Assembly: GCF_003854275.1 (NCBI RefSeq)
Contig: NZ_QTQP01000012.1
Coordinates: 117,080 to 181,079, forward strand
Length of the DNA stretch: 64,000 nt
Direction: 5' to 3'
From: Burkholderia sp. Bp8963
Lineage (GTDB): Bacteria; Pseudomonadota; Gammaproteobacteria; Burkholderiales; Burkholderiaceae
Shown: positions 1 to 8,686 of the stretch, in pieces
Layout of the letters: the number at the start of each line of letters is the position of its first letter
How positions within the stretch are numbered: position 1 is the stretch's first letter
Made by a program: the position numbers and the translations under genes
Notes under the pieces: model-generated
Seen by the model: only the letters and a program-made list of their open reading frames with translations
What the model was told of the DNA's origin: nothing
The model's database searches: none

Positions 1-143
1 AGCGTGTTGTCGAGCGGCGAGCGCTTGTCGAACCAGCGTTCGCCGGCACGGTACTCGCCGTCGATGAAGTTGCGGACGAGCCGCACGTCCGGCTGCCCGC
101 CGGCGGGGCCGCGGTCCGCGGCACTCGTTTCTGTGTCGTACAT
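1..143 (-). CDS. dmpC: 2-hydroxymuconic semialdehyde dehydrogenase, N-terminus only (cut by window edge)
   Basis: The minus strand from the ATG at 143 reads about 47 codons that run off the left edge. After a short variable start come residues VRNFIDGEYRAGERWFDKRS, the conserved beginning of meta-pathway semialdehyde dehydrogenases (an NAD-dependent ALDH that oxidises the ring-cleavage product of catechol). It lies downstream of dmpB and a GlcG-like gene in the same orientation, as in dmp-type operons, so the rest of the lower meta pathway probably continues outside the window. The catalytic domain is not visible, so the assignment rests on the N-terminus and context. Confidence 0.75.
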   Translation of the reverse strand, partial: MYDTETSAADRGPAGGQPDVRLVRNFIDGEYRAGERWFDKRSPLDNT

Positions 144-223
144 GATGATGTCTGCCGATAGTGGATATTCAGTGATCCTGTTCAGTCGTGAAGCGGGCTC
201 GCGTTTTCGCCGCACCTGGCACG

Positions 224-682
224 TCACGGGCCGGCGAGGCCGCCAAGGCCGACGGCAGCGAGGCCCGCTTGCGCGCAGCTTTCGTCCTGCGCTTCGCTGC
301 CGCCCGACACGCCGATCCCGCCGATCCGCCGGCCGTCGTCGACGATCGGCAAACCGCCGCCGAACGCGACGAAGCGCGGGCGCAACACGAGCCCCTGCCG
401 CACGGCGGCCGAGTGCTCGGCGAGCGCGTCGTGCCAGCGGCCGGTCGGCAGGCCGAAGCTCGCCGCCGTGTACGCCTTGTCGATCGCGATGTCGATCGAA
501 TGCAGCGGCGCGCCGGGCATCCGCACGAATGCGGCGAGCAGGCCGGCCGCATCGACGACCGCGACGTTGACGCGCACACCGATGCGTTCGGCGGCCTCGG
601 CCGCCGCGTGCGCGGCGCGCGATGCCGCGGGCCAGTCGATCACGCGCGTGTCGACGCCCGGCGTGGTTGGGTTGCAGGCCAT
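224..682 (-). CDS. GlcG/HbpS-like (DUF336) heme-binding family protein in the meta-cleavage operon
   Basis: A 152-aa protein with the family pattern: NVAVVDAAGLLAAFVRMPGA near residues 38-57, a central AYTAASFG segment and a glycine-rich C-terminus (FGGGLPI, GGIGVSGG). Family members bind heme or cobalamin-like ligands or act as small accessory proteins; no enzymatic role is proven. An AGGAG ribosome site lies 9 nt before the ATG at 682. It sits between catechol dioxygenase and the semialdehyde dehydrogenase, where several phenol and catechol operons carry an extra small gene. A role in protecting or reactivating the iron enzymes is possible but inferred. Confidence 0.8.
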   Translation of the reverse strand: MACNPTTPGVDTRVIDWPAASRAAHAAAEAAERIGVRVNVAVVDAAGLLAAFVRMPGAPLHSIDIAIDKAYTAASFGLPTGRWHDALAEHSAAVRQGLVLRPRFVAFGGGLPIVDDGRRIGGIGVSGGSEAQDESCAQAGLAAVGLGGLAGP

Positions 683-703
683 GACGCTGTGCTCCTGTGC
701 GTT

Positions 704-1648
704 TCAGGTGTAGACGGTCGTGAACGCTTCGTTCAGCTCGCCGGAGTGGAAGAAGATCCCGCGCCCGAGTTCGTCCTCGGTCCACGTCGTGACCGGACGA
801 TCGGGCTGCGCGAGATAGCCGAGCCCCGCGAAGGTCTCGTTGCGGTTGCCGCTCGGATCGAAGAAGTAGATGGTCGTGCCGCGCGTGATCCCGTGCCGGG
901 TCGGCGCAACGTCGATCTTCACCTTGTTCTTCGCCATCACGTCGGCCGACTTCAGCACGTCGGCCCAGTCGTCGAGGAAGAACGCAATGTGATGGAGCCC
1001 GTTGCGCGGGCCGCCGACGAACGCGATGTCATGCGGCGTCGTGCTGCGGAACATCCATGTCGCGGCCTGGATCGTGTTGCCGGGGCCGACCATTACCTGC
1101 TCGGCCAGATGGAAGTCGAGGCACGCGGCCATGAAGCGCGTGTTGTCCTCGACACGGTTCACGCCCGTCTCGGGGTTCAGCTCGCACATCAGCAGGCAAT
1201 GGTCGAGCCAGTGCACGGCCGAGCCCGGGATGTCGTCTGGCCACGGATCGGGGTTCAGCGAGCCGACGGCGGTGCCGACCAGCTCCTTCTGTGCGTACAG
1301 CCGCAGCTCATGCCCGCTCGGCAGCAGGAAGCGCAACTGGCGGCCGACCGCCGGCAGCGCGCCTTCCGGCAGCATCTCGGTCGCGATGCCGTACGCCTCG
1401 ATGCGCTGCTGCAGCGTGTCGAGGTCCGCGTCGTGCTCGACCTTGTACGCGGCGTGCTTGAGCCCCGCCTGGTCGGACGGGCTGAGGATCAGCGAATACT
1501 TGTCCCATTCGTCCCAGCACTTCAGGTAGACGTTGCCGGCCGCATCGCGCATCGTTTCCTGCATCCCGAGCACGCGCATGTAATGCCGCAGCGCGGCGTC
1601 CATGTCCATCACCTTCAGATTGACATGCCCAATACGCATCACACCCAT
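704..1648 (-). CDS. dmpB: catechol 2,3-dioxygenase (extradiol, type I)
   Basis: A 314-aa two-domain vicinal-oxygen-chelate enzyme that cleaves catechol next to the hydroxyls to give 2-hydroxymuconic semialdehyde. The Fe(II) ligands are visible as H150 (WLDHCLL), the His pair 219-220 (GLHHIAF) and E271 (GNRNETFAG). The start at 1648 is preceded by a strong GGAGGAG; an upstream in-frame start at 1774 would overlap the ferredoxin gene and has no such site. It lies 17 nt downstream of the ferredoxin gene. Length matches the xylE/dmpB family (about 307-314 aa). Confidence 0.95.
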   Translation of the reverse strand: MGVMRIGHVNLKVMDMDAALRHYMRVLGMQETMRDAAGNVYLKCWDEWDKYSLILSPSDQAGLKHAAYKVEHDADLDTLQQRIEAYGIATEMLPEGALPAVGRQLRFLLPSGHELRLYAQKELVGTAVGSLNPDPWPDDIPGSAVHWLDHCLLMCELNPETGVNRVEDNTRFMAACLDFHLAEQVMVGPGNTIQAATWMFRSTTPHDIAFVGGPRNGLHHIAFFLDDWADVLKSADVMAKNKVKIDVAPTRHGITRGTTIYFFDPSGNRNETFAGLGYLAQPDRPVTTWTEDELGRGIFFHSGELNEAFTTVYT

Positions 1649-1665
1649 GGTGAGTCTCCTCCAGA

Positions 1666-2022
1666 TCACTTGTTGAAAACCGGCGTTGCCGGATGGGCCG
1701 CGCCGCACAGGAACGGCTTCTTCAGGCGGCCGGCCACTTCGAGTGCGACGTCGCCGTCCGGCGCGACGCGGCACGCGAGCGCGTAGCCTTCGCCCTCCTC
1801 GTCCGCGCTCACGTGCGCGCGGCTGATCGGCCCGAGCTTGCGCACCGTGCCGTGAAGCACGCGCACCTTGCAGACGCCGCAGCCGCCGTTCAGGCAGCCG
1901 ACCGGGATGCCGCGCCGGCCGAGCTTTGCCATCCCGGCGAGCAGCGATTCACCGGCCGCGCACGGATAACGCTCGTCGGTCTGCACGATCGTCACGGTCG
2001 CCTTCACGCCGCGCGCGTCCAT
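1666..2022 (-). CDS. dmpQ: chloroplast-type [2Fe-2S] ferredoxin reactivating catechol 2,3-dioxygenase
   Basis: A 118-aa ferredoxin of the XylT/DmpQ group, which re-reduces oxidised iron in catechol 2,3-dioxygenase. The cluster motif [10 protein letters not shown] plus a fourth cysteine in ALACRV is present. The ATG at 2022 follows the dmpP stop with one base between (TGA-G-ATG), so translation is probably coupled. An N-terminal extension in the same frame overlaps dmpP and is discarded. It sits between the phenol hydroxylase reductase and dmpB, as in dmp and xyl operons. Confidence 0.93.
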   Translation of the reverse strand: MDARGVKATVTIVQTDERYPCAAGESLLAGMAKLGRRGIPVGCLNGGCGVCKVRVLHGTVRKLGPISRAHVSADEEGEGYALACRVAPDGDVALEVAGRLKKPFLCGAAHPATPVFNK

Positions 2023-2023
2023 C

Positions 2024-3088
2024 TCACACCCGCCGAAACAGCGGGCTGCGCGCCTGCTGTGCATCCGCGGCCGAGATGAACTTCTCGTGGTAGATGTCGC
2101 GCTCGAACAGGCGCCCCTGCATCAGCGCGGTGATGCACGCGTCGATCATCGCGGGCGGCCCGCACAGGTACGCCTGCTGGCCCGAGAAGTCGCCGCCGAA
2201 ATGCGCTTTCGCGACGTCGTGCACGAACCCTTGCGCGATGCCGTCGCCCGCCTGCGCCGCGCCGTCGGACAGCGCCGGCACGTACGTGAAGTTCGGATGG
2301 CGTTCGGCGAGCGCACGGAATTCGTCGTGGTAGTAGAGCTCGCTCGCGTTGCGCTGGCCGTAGACGAGCGTGATCGGCGCGGTCGCACCACTGTCGAGCA
2401 GGTCGACGATCATCGAGCGCGGGCTCGACAGGCCCGAGCCGCCGGCCATGAAGAGCATCGGCAACCCGGCCGAGCGGCGCACGAAGAAGCGGCCGTACGG
2501 GCCCGACAGGCGCACGCGGTCGCCCGTCGCGAGCTGCTCGTGCAGGTAGCCGGTGCCGAGCCCGCCCGGCACCTGGCGCACGTTGAGCTCGATCTCGCCG
2601 GTGGCCGCGACGTCGGCCGGCGCGTTCGCGATCGAGAACGCGCGGCTCTGCCCGAGCCCGGGGATCTCGAGCTGCACGTACTGGCCGGCCTGGAAGCGGA
2701 TCGGCTGCGACAGCTTCAGCCGGATCGCCTTGATGGTCGGCGTGAGCGTTTCGATATGCGTCACATCGGCCGCGAAATCCTTGACCGGGATGATCTCCGC
2801 GTCCGGATCCTCGTCGACGTCCGCCTCGATCACGGTGTCGGCCTGCAGCGTCGCGCAGCACGCGAGCGCCTTGCCCTCCTCGCGCTCGAAGTCCATCAGC
2901 GCGAACGGGTTCGCGTCGCCGACGTCGGTCTCGCCGTCGAGCACCGCGACCTTGCAGGTGCCGCACAGGCCGTGGCAGCACGCGTGCGGGATGTAGATGC
3001 CCTGGCGCAGCGCCGCGTCGAGCATCGTCTGCCCTTCCTCGACCTCGATCGTGACGCCCAGCGGCTCAATGGTAAGTTGGTGGCTCAT
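2024..3088 (-). CDS. dmpP: phenol hydroxylase P5, FAD/[2Fe-2S] NADH reductase
   Basis: A 354-aa reductase that passes electrons from NADH through FAD and a plant-type [2Fe-2S] cluster to the diiron oxygenase. The N-terminal ferredoxin domain has CCHGLCGTC around residues 37-45 and a fourth Cys in ALACCATLQ. The flavin domain has RAFSIANAP, the NAD domain GSGLSSPRSM, and the tail has the YLCGPPAMID motif typical of this reductase family. Full length. It is the sixth hydroxylase gene, followed at once by dmpQ. Confidence 0.97.
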   Translation of the reverse strand: MSHQLTIEPLGVTIEVEEGQTMLDAALRQGIYIPHACCHGLCGTCKVAVLDGETDVGDANPFALMDFEREEGKALACCATLQADTVIEADVDEDPDAEIIPVKDFAADVTHIETLTPTIKAIRLKLSQPIRFQAGQYVQLEIPGLGQSRAFSIANAPADVAATGEIELNVRQVPGGLGTGYLHEQLATGDRVRLSGPYGRFFVRRSAGLPMLFMAGGSGLSSPRSMIVDLLDSGATAPITLVYGQRNASELYYHDEFRALAERHPNFTYVPALSDGAAQAGDGIAQGFVHDVAKAHFGGDFSGQQAYLCGPPAMIDACITALMQGRLFERDIYHEKFISAADAQQARSPLFRRV

Positions 3089-3154
3089 GATGATGTGCTC
3101 GTCGTTCCGGAATGCCGACCGCCGAAATGCGGCCTGCGTTCGTGCAGGTGACGC

Positions 3155-3511
3155 TCAGAAGCTCGCGCCGCCGAGGCCGTCGAGGCCCGGCGTGCGGAAA
3201 CTGATCAGGTCCTTGTGCCCGAGGCCGTTGCCGGCCAGGCTCTTCGATGCATCGGGCGCCCACGGCTCGCCGGACCGGAACCACTCGACGCGGCTCCAGT
3301 CGATCTTCGCGAAGTCCGGGTGGTAGCCGTATATGGGCGGCAGCACGTCGTTCGCGAGCGCGCCGAACGGCAGGTCGGGCGGCAGCGGCAGGCAGAACGG
3401 CGCGGGAAACATCAGGTGGTCTTCCCAGCACACGTACAGCAGCGGCGCCGGAAACTTCCCGACCGCGTCCTTCACCGGGAAGTCGTAGGGTTTGAGTGCA
3501 ATGACGGCCAT
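3155..3511 (-). CDS. dmpO: phenol hydroxylase P4, oxygenase gamma subunit
   Basis: A 118-aa protein matching the small third oxygenase subunit (TmoB/DmpO family), which packs on the large subunit in the hydroxylase hexamer. The recognisable region is FPAPLLYVCWEDHLMFPAPF followed by a proline-rich segment. AGGAG lies 7 nt before the ATG at 3511. It sits between dmpN and dmpP in the standard order. No catalytic residues are expected in this subunit. Confidence 0.93.
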   Translation of the reverse strand: MAVIALKPYDFPVKDAVGKFPAPLLYVCWEDHLMFPAPFCLPLPPDLPFGALANDVLPPIYGYHPDFAKIDWSRVEWFRSGEPWAPDASKSLAGNGLGHKDLISFRTPGLDGLGGASF

Positions 3512-3564
3512 GTTTGTCTCCTGTCGACCAGCGTTCGCGCACTGGTCCCATGCAAGGTTACGTA

Positions 3565-5115
3565 TCAGTTGCTCGTCGCCTGGCCGCGCCAGGCCGCGAA
3601 GTTCTTCTGGTCTTCCGAGCCTTCGAAATCGAGGTTGTCGCGGCCCATGCCCACTTCGTAGTAGTTGAGCACCGCGGCGAGCGGATCGAAGCCTTCGGCG
3701 GTCGGATCCGCGTCCGGCCGGAAGCAGTTGCCCTGGTAGATCTGGTGCACGGGCAGCCACGCCTGCACGTACTTCTGCGGCTCGTGATCGAAGATCTCCT
3801 TGCAGTGGTCGCTGCAGAAGTGGAACTTGTTGCCGAGATAGCTCGATTCGCGCGCGCCGATCTTCGTCGGGTTGCCAGGCTCGGTGAACAGCATCGGGAT
3901 CTGGCAGGTCTGGCACAGCATCGGCAGCGTCTTCATGTAGAAGCGGTTGCCGGCCTGCGCCTGTTCGCCCCAGTGCTCGAAGCGCGGCCGGTAGTAGCGG
4001 TCGAACGAATCCGGATACTTCGCGGCCAGCCACGCCATCTCGTCGCCGGTCGGCACCCAGGTGTGGAATGCCGACGCCGCGTTGAAGCCGTAGAACGTCG
4101 ACCACGCCTGGTGGCTGATGTGGTCCTTGCCCTCGCACGCGTCCTGCCAGCCCTTCGGCTCGCGGATCCCGTAGCGCGCGAGATCCCTGAACAGCGCGCC
4201 GCCGTTCTGCTCCGCGTACATCTCCCACGACTCGCGCCAGCTCATCACGCGCTTCGGCTGCATGTAGTCCATCATCATCGCGACGAGCGTCAGCAGCCGG
4301 TAGCCGCGCCAGAACCACTTGTCGATCCAGCGCTGCACGATCGGCACGTTGCCGGGGTCCTGCTCGAGCATGAACTTGATGCACTCGATGCCGAGTGTCA
4401 TATGGCGCGATTCGTCCGACTGCGCGGAGAAGCCGAACGTAACGGTCGACATGTCGCCGTTGTACGCGGCGCCCGACATGAACGGCACGAACAGCAGGTT
4501 CGTCAGCACGTATTCGAACGAGAAGCTCACCGCGGTCAGGAACTCGAACGGCCCCGACGAATACGCATCCTCGAAGAACGACTTCGGCACCGACAGGTAC
4601 CAGACGCGATCGAACCAGTGGTTCGAGTGATGGAAGCCGTTGAAGAACTTGTTGTACGTCGACATCGCGTGCGTTTCGGTCTGGTAGTGCCGCAGCTCGT
4701 CGATCGACTGCATCTGGCACGCGACGCGCGCGCCCTCGCCGGTGAAATGCCGGCCGACGTGCGCGAAACCACGGTGCGCGAGGTATTCGAGCGGCGTCAC
4801 GCCCTGGATGAACAGCTTCAGCGCGTTGATGTAGCGCGCGTCGGTCACGCCGAGGAACGCGTTGTTCTGCGTGAACGCGTCGATCACCGCGTACAGCTTC
4901 TTTTCCTTCTCGCCCTGGTATTTCCAGTACGCGTCCATCGTCAGGCGGAACGGGTCGACCCACTTGTCCCAATCGTGGATCCTGATCCCCTCGTAGCGGT
5001 CGTACGGGAAGACCTTGTCCATCGGCTGATAGGTCGTCTCCCAGCCGAGGCCGCGCGTCATTGCCGCGTAGCGGTCCTTCAGGCCGAGTTTTTTCTTGAG
5101 CGTTGGCGTGTCCAT
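3565..5115 (-). CDS. dmpN: phenol hydroxylase P3, diiron oxygenase alpha subunit
   Basis: A 516-aa catalytic subunit of a soluble diiron monooxygenase converting phenol to catechol. The two iron-binding ExxH motifs are visible: E140-L-R-H143 and E235-S-R-H238, with further carboxylate candidates at E110 and E201. The C-terminal part carries CQTCQIPM and an SDHCKEIF segment typical of the YHS-like tail of this family. GGAG lies before the ATG at 5115. Length and order (after dmpM, before dmpO) fit phenol hydroxylases better than toluene 4-monooxygenases, but methylphenols or toluene cannot be excluded as substrates. Confidence 0.97.
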   Translation of the reverse strand: MDTPTLKKKLGLKDRYAAMTRGLGWETTYQPMDKVFPYDRYEGIRIHDWDKWVDPFRLTMDAYWKYQGEKEKKLYAVIDAFTQNNAFLGVTDARYINALKLFIQGVTPLEYLAHRGFAHVGRHFTGEGARVACQMQSIDELRHYQTETHAMSTYNKFFNGFHHSNHWFDRVWYLSVPKSFFEDAYSSGPFEFLTAVSFSFEYVLTNLLFVPFMSGAAYNGDMSTVTFGFSAQSDESRHMTLGIECIKFMLEQDPGNVPIVQRWIDKWFWRGYRLLTLVAMMMDYMQPKRVMSWRESWEMYAEQNGGALFRDLARYGIREPKGWQDACEGKDHISHQAWSTFYGFNAASAFHTWVPTGDEMAWLAAKYPDSFDRYYRPRFEHWGEQAQAGNRFYMKTLPMLCQTCQIPMLFTEPGNPTKIGARESSYLGNKFHFCSDHCKEIFDHEPQKYVQAWLPVHQIYQGNCFRPDADPTAEGFDPLAAVLNYYEVGMGRDNLDFEGSEDQKNFAAWRGQATSN

Positions 5116-5154
5116 TCGTGTCTCCGGTGTTCTCGGTTGTGCGATGCGCGGCGT

Positions 5155-5424
5155 TCAGTGCGACCAGCTCAGCGTGAACTGGTCGTCGTCCTCGTCGATG
5201 TGGCCGGACAGCGTGATCAGGTTCACCTGCAGCTGCTGCAGGTCGAAGCGCGCGCCGGTCAGTTCCTCGATCGTTTCGCGGCGGATCGTCAGCCGGTCCG
5301 GCGCGTCGATCTTCACCATCCCGGGCGACTCGACAACGACTGCGCGCGGGTTGTCCGCGACGATCGCGTCGACGATCGATCTGGACTCCTCATTTGCCTG
5401 GAAGGCGATGAATACGTTAGACAT
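5155..5424 (-). CDS. dmpM: phenol hydroxylase P2, cofactor-less activator/effector protein
   Basis: An 89-aa effector (MmoB/DmpM family) that binds the oxygenase and is needed for turnover but holds no cofactor. It begins MSNVFIAFQANEESR and ends in an acidic HIDEDDDQF segment. AAGGAA precedes the ATG at 5424. Length matches the family (about 90 aa). It lies between dmpL and dmpN. Confidence 0.95.
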   Translation of the reverse strand: MSNVFIAFQANEESRSIVDAIVADNPRAVVVESPGMVKIDAPDRLTIRRETIEELTGARFDLQQLQVNLITLSGHIDEDDDQFTLSWSH

Positions 5425-5464
5425 GCGTGTTTCCTTCGGTGACGGATGGATGTCCGGCGTCAGC

Positions 5465-6460
5465 TCAGCACGCGATGCCGAGCTTCGCGACGCGCGCATC
5501 GAACTGCTCGCGCACTTCGTCGAGCGCCGCGCGCCCGGCATCCTGCAGCGCGCGTTCGGCCACCGGCTCGAGTGCGTCGTTCGCCCGCCCGGACCAGTCG
5601 CGCGTCCAGCGTGCGAGCAGCGCGCGGTTGTCGTCGGATTCGGCGGCCATCGTCTTCACGACCGCGTCGATCCAGCGGCCCGATTCCGCGTGCCATTCGG
5701 GCATGAACGCGGTCAGCATCGCGACCGCGGAGCCGCCCGCGAGCGCGATCCGTTCGTCGACGAAGCGGTCGTACACGAGCGGATACAGCAGGCCGTCGAG
5801 CGCGAGGTTCTGCGCGACGAACAGCTCGACCGGATCGTCGACGACGAGCGTGTCCTCGACATAGCGGCGCAGCGGCTGCCACGCGTCGTCGGCAAGCCAC
5901 GCGGCCTTGGCCGTGTCGAGCATGTCGGGCTCGGCCATCGCGAGCGCAACGCGCGTCAGGTATTGCGCGACCCCGAGGTTGTCCATCGCATGGAACATCG
6001 CGGGCGCAGTGAACGCGGTGCCGTAGCCGAGCGCGCAGATCTGCGCGTTGTTCATGTTGCCGCCCCACGCGGCGTGGCGCAGCGGCACCAGCACGTCGAG
6101 CGCATGCCGCGCGACGTCGTCGGGCATCAGCCCGATCATCCGGCGCGACTCGACGAACTCGAAATTCGCTTCCATCGTGTCCTGCTGGCGCGCGCGGGTG
6201 GTCGCCCACGACGCGTAGTAGAACTGGCGCGGATCCTTCAGCGCATACCAGCTCGCCATCCGGATCGCGGTGCGCGACGCGTCGAAGATCTCGTGATCGG
6301 GGTCCCAGGTCGGCCGGTAATGGAAATTCGCCTGGGGCTGCGCGCCCATCATCCCTTCCTGATACCGGCTCGCCGTCCTGTCGCCGCCGATGTGCTGCGC
6401 GACGTGCGCGAAGGTGTGCCGGAGCGGCTTGATGTCGACTGTCTTCAGCTCGATGGTCAC
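5465..6460 (-). CDS. dmpL: phenol hydroxylase P1, oxygenase beta subunit
   Basis: A 331-aa beta subunit of the phenol hydroxylase oxygenase: same fold as the alpha subunit but without the ExxH iron ligands. The N-terminal region IKPLRHTFAHVAQHIGGD and the middle FEFVESRRMIGLMPDDVARH fit DmpL-type subunits. The start is GTG at 6460 with GAGGAG 6-7 nt upstream. It follows dmpK by 16 nt in the operon. Confidence 0.95.
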   Translation of the reverse strand: MTIELKTVDIKPLRHTFAHVAQHIGGDRTASRYQEGMMGAQPQANFHYRPTWDPDHEIFDASRTAIRMASWYALKDPRQFYYASWATTRARQQDTMEANFEFVESRRMIGLMPDDVARHALDVLVPLRHAAWGGNMNNAQICALGYGTAFTAPAMFHAMDNLGVAQYLTRVALAMAEPDMLDTAKAAWLADDAWQPLRRYVEDTLVVDDPVELFVAQNLALDGLLYPLVYDRFVDERIALAGGSAVAMLTAFMPEWHAESGRWIDAVVKTMAAESDDNRALLARWTRDWSGRANDALEPVAERALQDAGRAALDEVREQFDARVAKLGIAC

Positions 6461-6476
6461 TTCTTGCTCCTCAAGG

Positions 6477-6689
6477 TCATGGGTTCGCTTCGTCGTCCAG
6501 CCGCGTCACGCGCTGTTCGGCGCAGAACGCATCGAAAGCGGCACGGGGCAACATCAGCTCGACGAGCAGGTCCGGCGCGCCGCCGACCGACAACTCGAAT
6601 TCGACGAATCCGCGGCCGTTGGTGCCGGTGACCCGCACACACTTGCGGCCCGGGTCGAGCGGGGGGTGATCGGTTGTGATGTGATCCAT
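6477..6689 (-). CDS. dmpK: phenol hydroxylase P0, assembly/stimulation protein
   Basis: The first gene of the operon, a 70-aa protein of the DmpK family, which aids assembly or iron loading of the oxygenase. The match is in KCVRVTGTNGRGFVEFELSV. A longer in-frame start exists at 6707, but it would lie only a few bases from the transcription start expected from the sigma-54 promoter and has no ribosome site. GGAGG lies 11 nt before the ATG at 6689, so that start is chosen. Confidence 0.88.
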   Translation of the reverse strand: MDHITTDHPPLDPGRKCVRVTGTNGRGFVEFELSVGGAPDLLVELMLPRAAFDAFCAEQRVTRLDDEANP

Positions 6690-6720
6690 GATCGGTGTCG
6701 CCTCCATGCCCGGACTTCAA

Positions 6721-6737
6721 TGCAGCAACCGTGCCAC
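6721..6737 (-). promoter_or_regulatory. sigma-54 (-24/-12) promoter of the phenol hydroxylase operon
   Basis: Read on the minus strand this is GTGGCACGGTTGCTGCA: a perfect TGGCACG -24 element, the obligatory GG and GC pairs separated by 10 bases, and a -12 element CTGCA (4 of 5 to TTGCA). Transcription should start near 6711, giving a leader of roughly 20 nt before dmpK. The adjacent divergent XylR/DmpR-type activator is the expected partner. Confidence 0.85.
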
Positions 6738-6877
6738 GTCCGTGGTGCCCACCGAAAAATCTCGATAATTCAGGGAAAGCCCTGACACAAAATTCGAATT
6801 CGCCACGCACAATACCGGTTAACCAGAATCCGGACCGCCCGCGAATGCACGCGCCAAACCCTTGATCTGACGAGCGC

Positions 6878-6926
6878 TTTCATCATTTGATCAAGCTGAT
6901 CGAGCGGATTTGATGAAATGATGAAA
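6878..6926. promoter_or_regulatory. upstream activating sequence for the DmpR-type activator
   Basis: Two 17-bp arms, TTTCATCATTTGATCAA (6878-6894) and its inverse at 6910-6926, match at 16 of 17 positions around a 15-bp centre that itself holds a TGATCGA half-site. TTGATCAA-type half-sites are the binding core of XylR/DmpR/TbuT regulators. The repeat lies about 140-190 bp upstream of the -24 box, the usual enhancer distance, and abuts the regulator's own start, so it could also serve autoregulation. Confidence 0.75.
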
Positions 6927-6993
6927 CCCTCGAAGGCGTTCGACCGGCGGTCACATAAATGTGGAAATCACGAGAAATCTCGACGGAGGAGAC

Positions 6994-8685
6994 ATGACGC
7001 GGCCCAGCCTGCCCCCGCTACCGACGGACGCCGACCTGCGGCGGCTGATTCATTTTTCGGCCAGCGACGGCCGCATCTGGCTCGCCGGACAGCGGATGGT
7101 GCTGCTGCACGCGGGTGCGCTCGCGACGCTGCGCCAGGAGCTGATGGAAAGCGTCGGGGCCGCACAGACGCGCCGCTTCTTCACGCGCGTCGGCTTCGCG
7201 GCCGGCGAGCGCGACGCGGCGCTCGCGCGCGAGATCCGTGCGAAGGCGTCGTTCTTCGACATGTTCCATGTCGGCCCGCAGCTGCACATGCTCGAAGGCG
7301 CGGTGCAGGTCACGCCGCTGCGCTTCGACGCCGATCCGGCAACCGGCGCGTTCTACTGCGAATACCGCTGGGAGCACTCGTGGGAGGCCGACGTGCATCG
7401 GCGCACGTTCGGCGCGCAGCCCGAACCCGTGTGCTGGATGCTGATCGGCTATGCGACCGGCTATACGAGCGCATTCATGGGTCGCACCGTGCTGTTCAAG
7501 GAAACGACCTGCGTCGGCATGAACGATGCGCATTGCACGATCGTCGGCAAGCCGGCCGACGAATGGCCGGACGCGGAGGAAATCTCGTCGTGGTTCAAGG
7601 CCGACTCGCTGATCAACACGATCCGCGACCTGCAGACCGAAGTCGAATCGCTGCGCCTCGAGATCGCGCCGGACGCGGACCGCACGCAGCTCGTCGGCCG
7701 CTCCGACGCGTTCACGGCCGCCTATTCGCTGCTGGAGATGGCCGCGCCGACCAAGGTCGCCGTGCTGCTGACCGGCGAAACGGGTGTCGGCAAGGAGCGC
7801 TTCGCCCGCGCGCTGCACAACCTGAGCCCGCGCGCCGCGAAGCCGTTCGTCGCGATCAACTGCGCGGCGATTCCGCACGCGCTGATCGAATCCGAGCTGT
7901 TCGGCGCCGAGAAAGGCGCGTATACGGGTTCGCAGGCCGCGCGTGCGGGACGCTTCGAGCGCGCGGACGGCGGCACGCTGTTTCTCGACGAGATCGGCGA
8001 GCTGCCGCTCGACGTGCAGGCGAAGCTGCTGCGCGTGCTGCAGGAAGGCGAAGTCGAGCGGCTCGGCGCGACCGGGAGCCGCAAGGTCGACGTGCGCGTC
8101 GTCGCCGCGACCAACCGCGACCTCGAACAGGCCGTGCGCGACGGCAGCTTCCGCGCCGATCTCTATTACCGGATCAACGTGTATCCGGTGCTGATCCCGC
8201 CGTTGCGCGAGCGGCAGGACGACATCGCGCTGCTCGCGGACACGATGCTCGAACGCTTCGCGTCGCTGCACGGCAAGCCGGTGCCGACGCTGACCGACTA
8301 TGCGTACGACGCGCTGCGCGGCTACCGCTGGCCCGGCAACGTGCGCGAACTCGAAAACCTGATCGAACGCGCGGTGATCCTCGCGCGGCCGAACCGCGCG
8401 GTCGACGCGAAGGACCTGTTTCCCGGCCTCGGCCTGCCCGGCGGCGCGACCGTCGATCGCACCGGGCAGATCCGCGCGGCATCGGCGATGCAGATCGACT
8501 GCCGGTCGATCCTCGATCAGTTGCAAGGGGGCGGCGGCGGGCTCGACAGGCTCGAACGGGCGCTGCTGCAGGAGGCCGTCGACCGCTCGAACGGCAACCT
8601 GTCGGCCGCCGCACGGCTGCTCGGCCTGACGCGCGCGCAGCTCAGCTACCGCCTCACCCGCAAACAGGACCAGGAGGACGCGTGA
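6994..8685 (+). CDS. XylR/DmpR-type sigma-54-dependent phenol-responsive activator
   Basis: A 563-aa regulator: N-terminal XylR_N/V4R sensor domain (about 1-210) with the Cys-containing segment [12 protein letters not shown], a short coiled linker near 205-225, then the AAA+ domain with Walker A GETGVGKE (261-268), sigma-54 contact loop GAYTGS (308-313, a variant of GAFTGA) and Walker B GGTLFLDE (326-333), and a C-terminal Fis-type helix-turn-helix (about 525-560). ATG at 6994 has GGAGGAG just upstream; a GTG at 6961 has none. It is divergent from the phenol operon and should bind 6878-6926, releasing ATPase activity on binding a phenol. DmpR, TbuT, PoxR and PhcR are close family names; I cannot choose among them. 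Confidence 0.93.
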   Translation: MTRPSLPPLPTDADLRRLIHFSASDGRIWLAGQRMVLLHAGALATLRQELMESVGAAQTRRFFTRVGFAAGERDAALAREIRAKASFFDMFHVGPQLHMLEGAVQVTPLRFDADPATGAFYCEYRWEHSWEADVHRRTFGAQPEPVCWMLIGYATGYTSAFMGRTVLFKETTCVGMNDAHCTIVGKPADEWPDAEEISSWFKADSLINTIRDLQTEVESLRLEIAPDADRTQLVGRSDAFTAAYSLLEMAAPTKVAVLLTGETGVGKERFARALHNLSPRAAKPFVAINCAAIPHALIESELFGAEKGAYTGSQAARAGRFERADGGTLFLDEIGELPLDVQAKLLRVLQEGEVERLGATGSRKVDVRVVAATNRDLEQAVRDGSFRADLYYRINVYPVLIPPLRERQDDIALLADTMLERFASLHGKPVPTLTDYAYDALRGYRWPGNVRELENLIERAVILARPNRAVDAKDLFPGLGLPGGATVDRTGQIRAASAMQIDCRSILDQLQGGGGGLDRLERALLQEAVDRSNGNLSAAARLLGLTRAQLSYRLTRKQDQEDA

Positions 8686-8686
8686 C

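Noticed and set aside
188..1786. A 532-codon plus-strand ORF
   Set aside because: It lies opposite dmpB and the GlcG-like gene; composition is typical of an antisense shadow.
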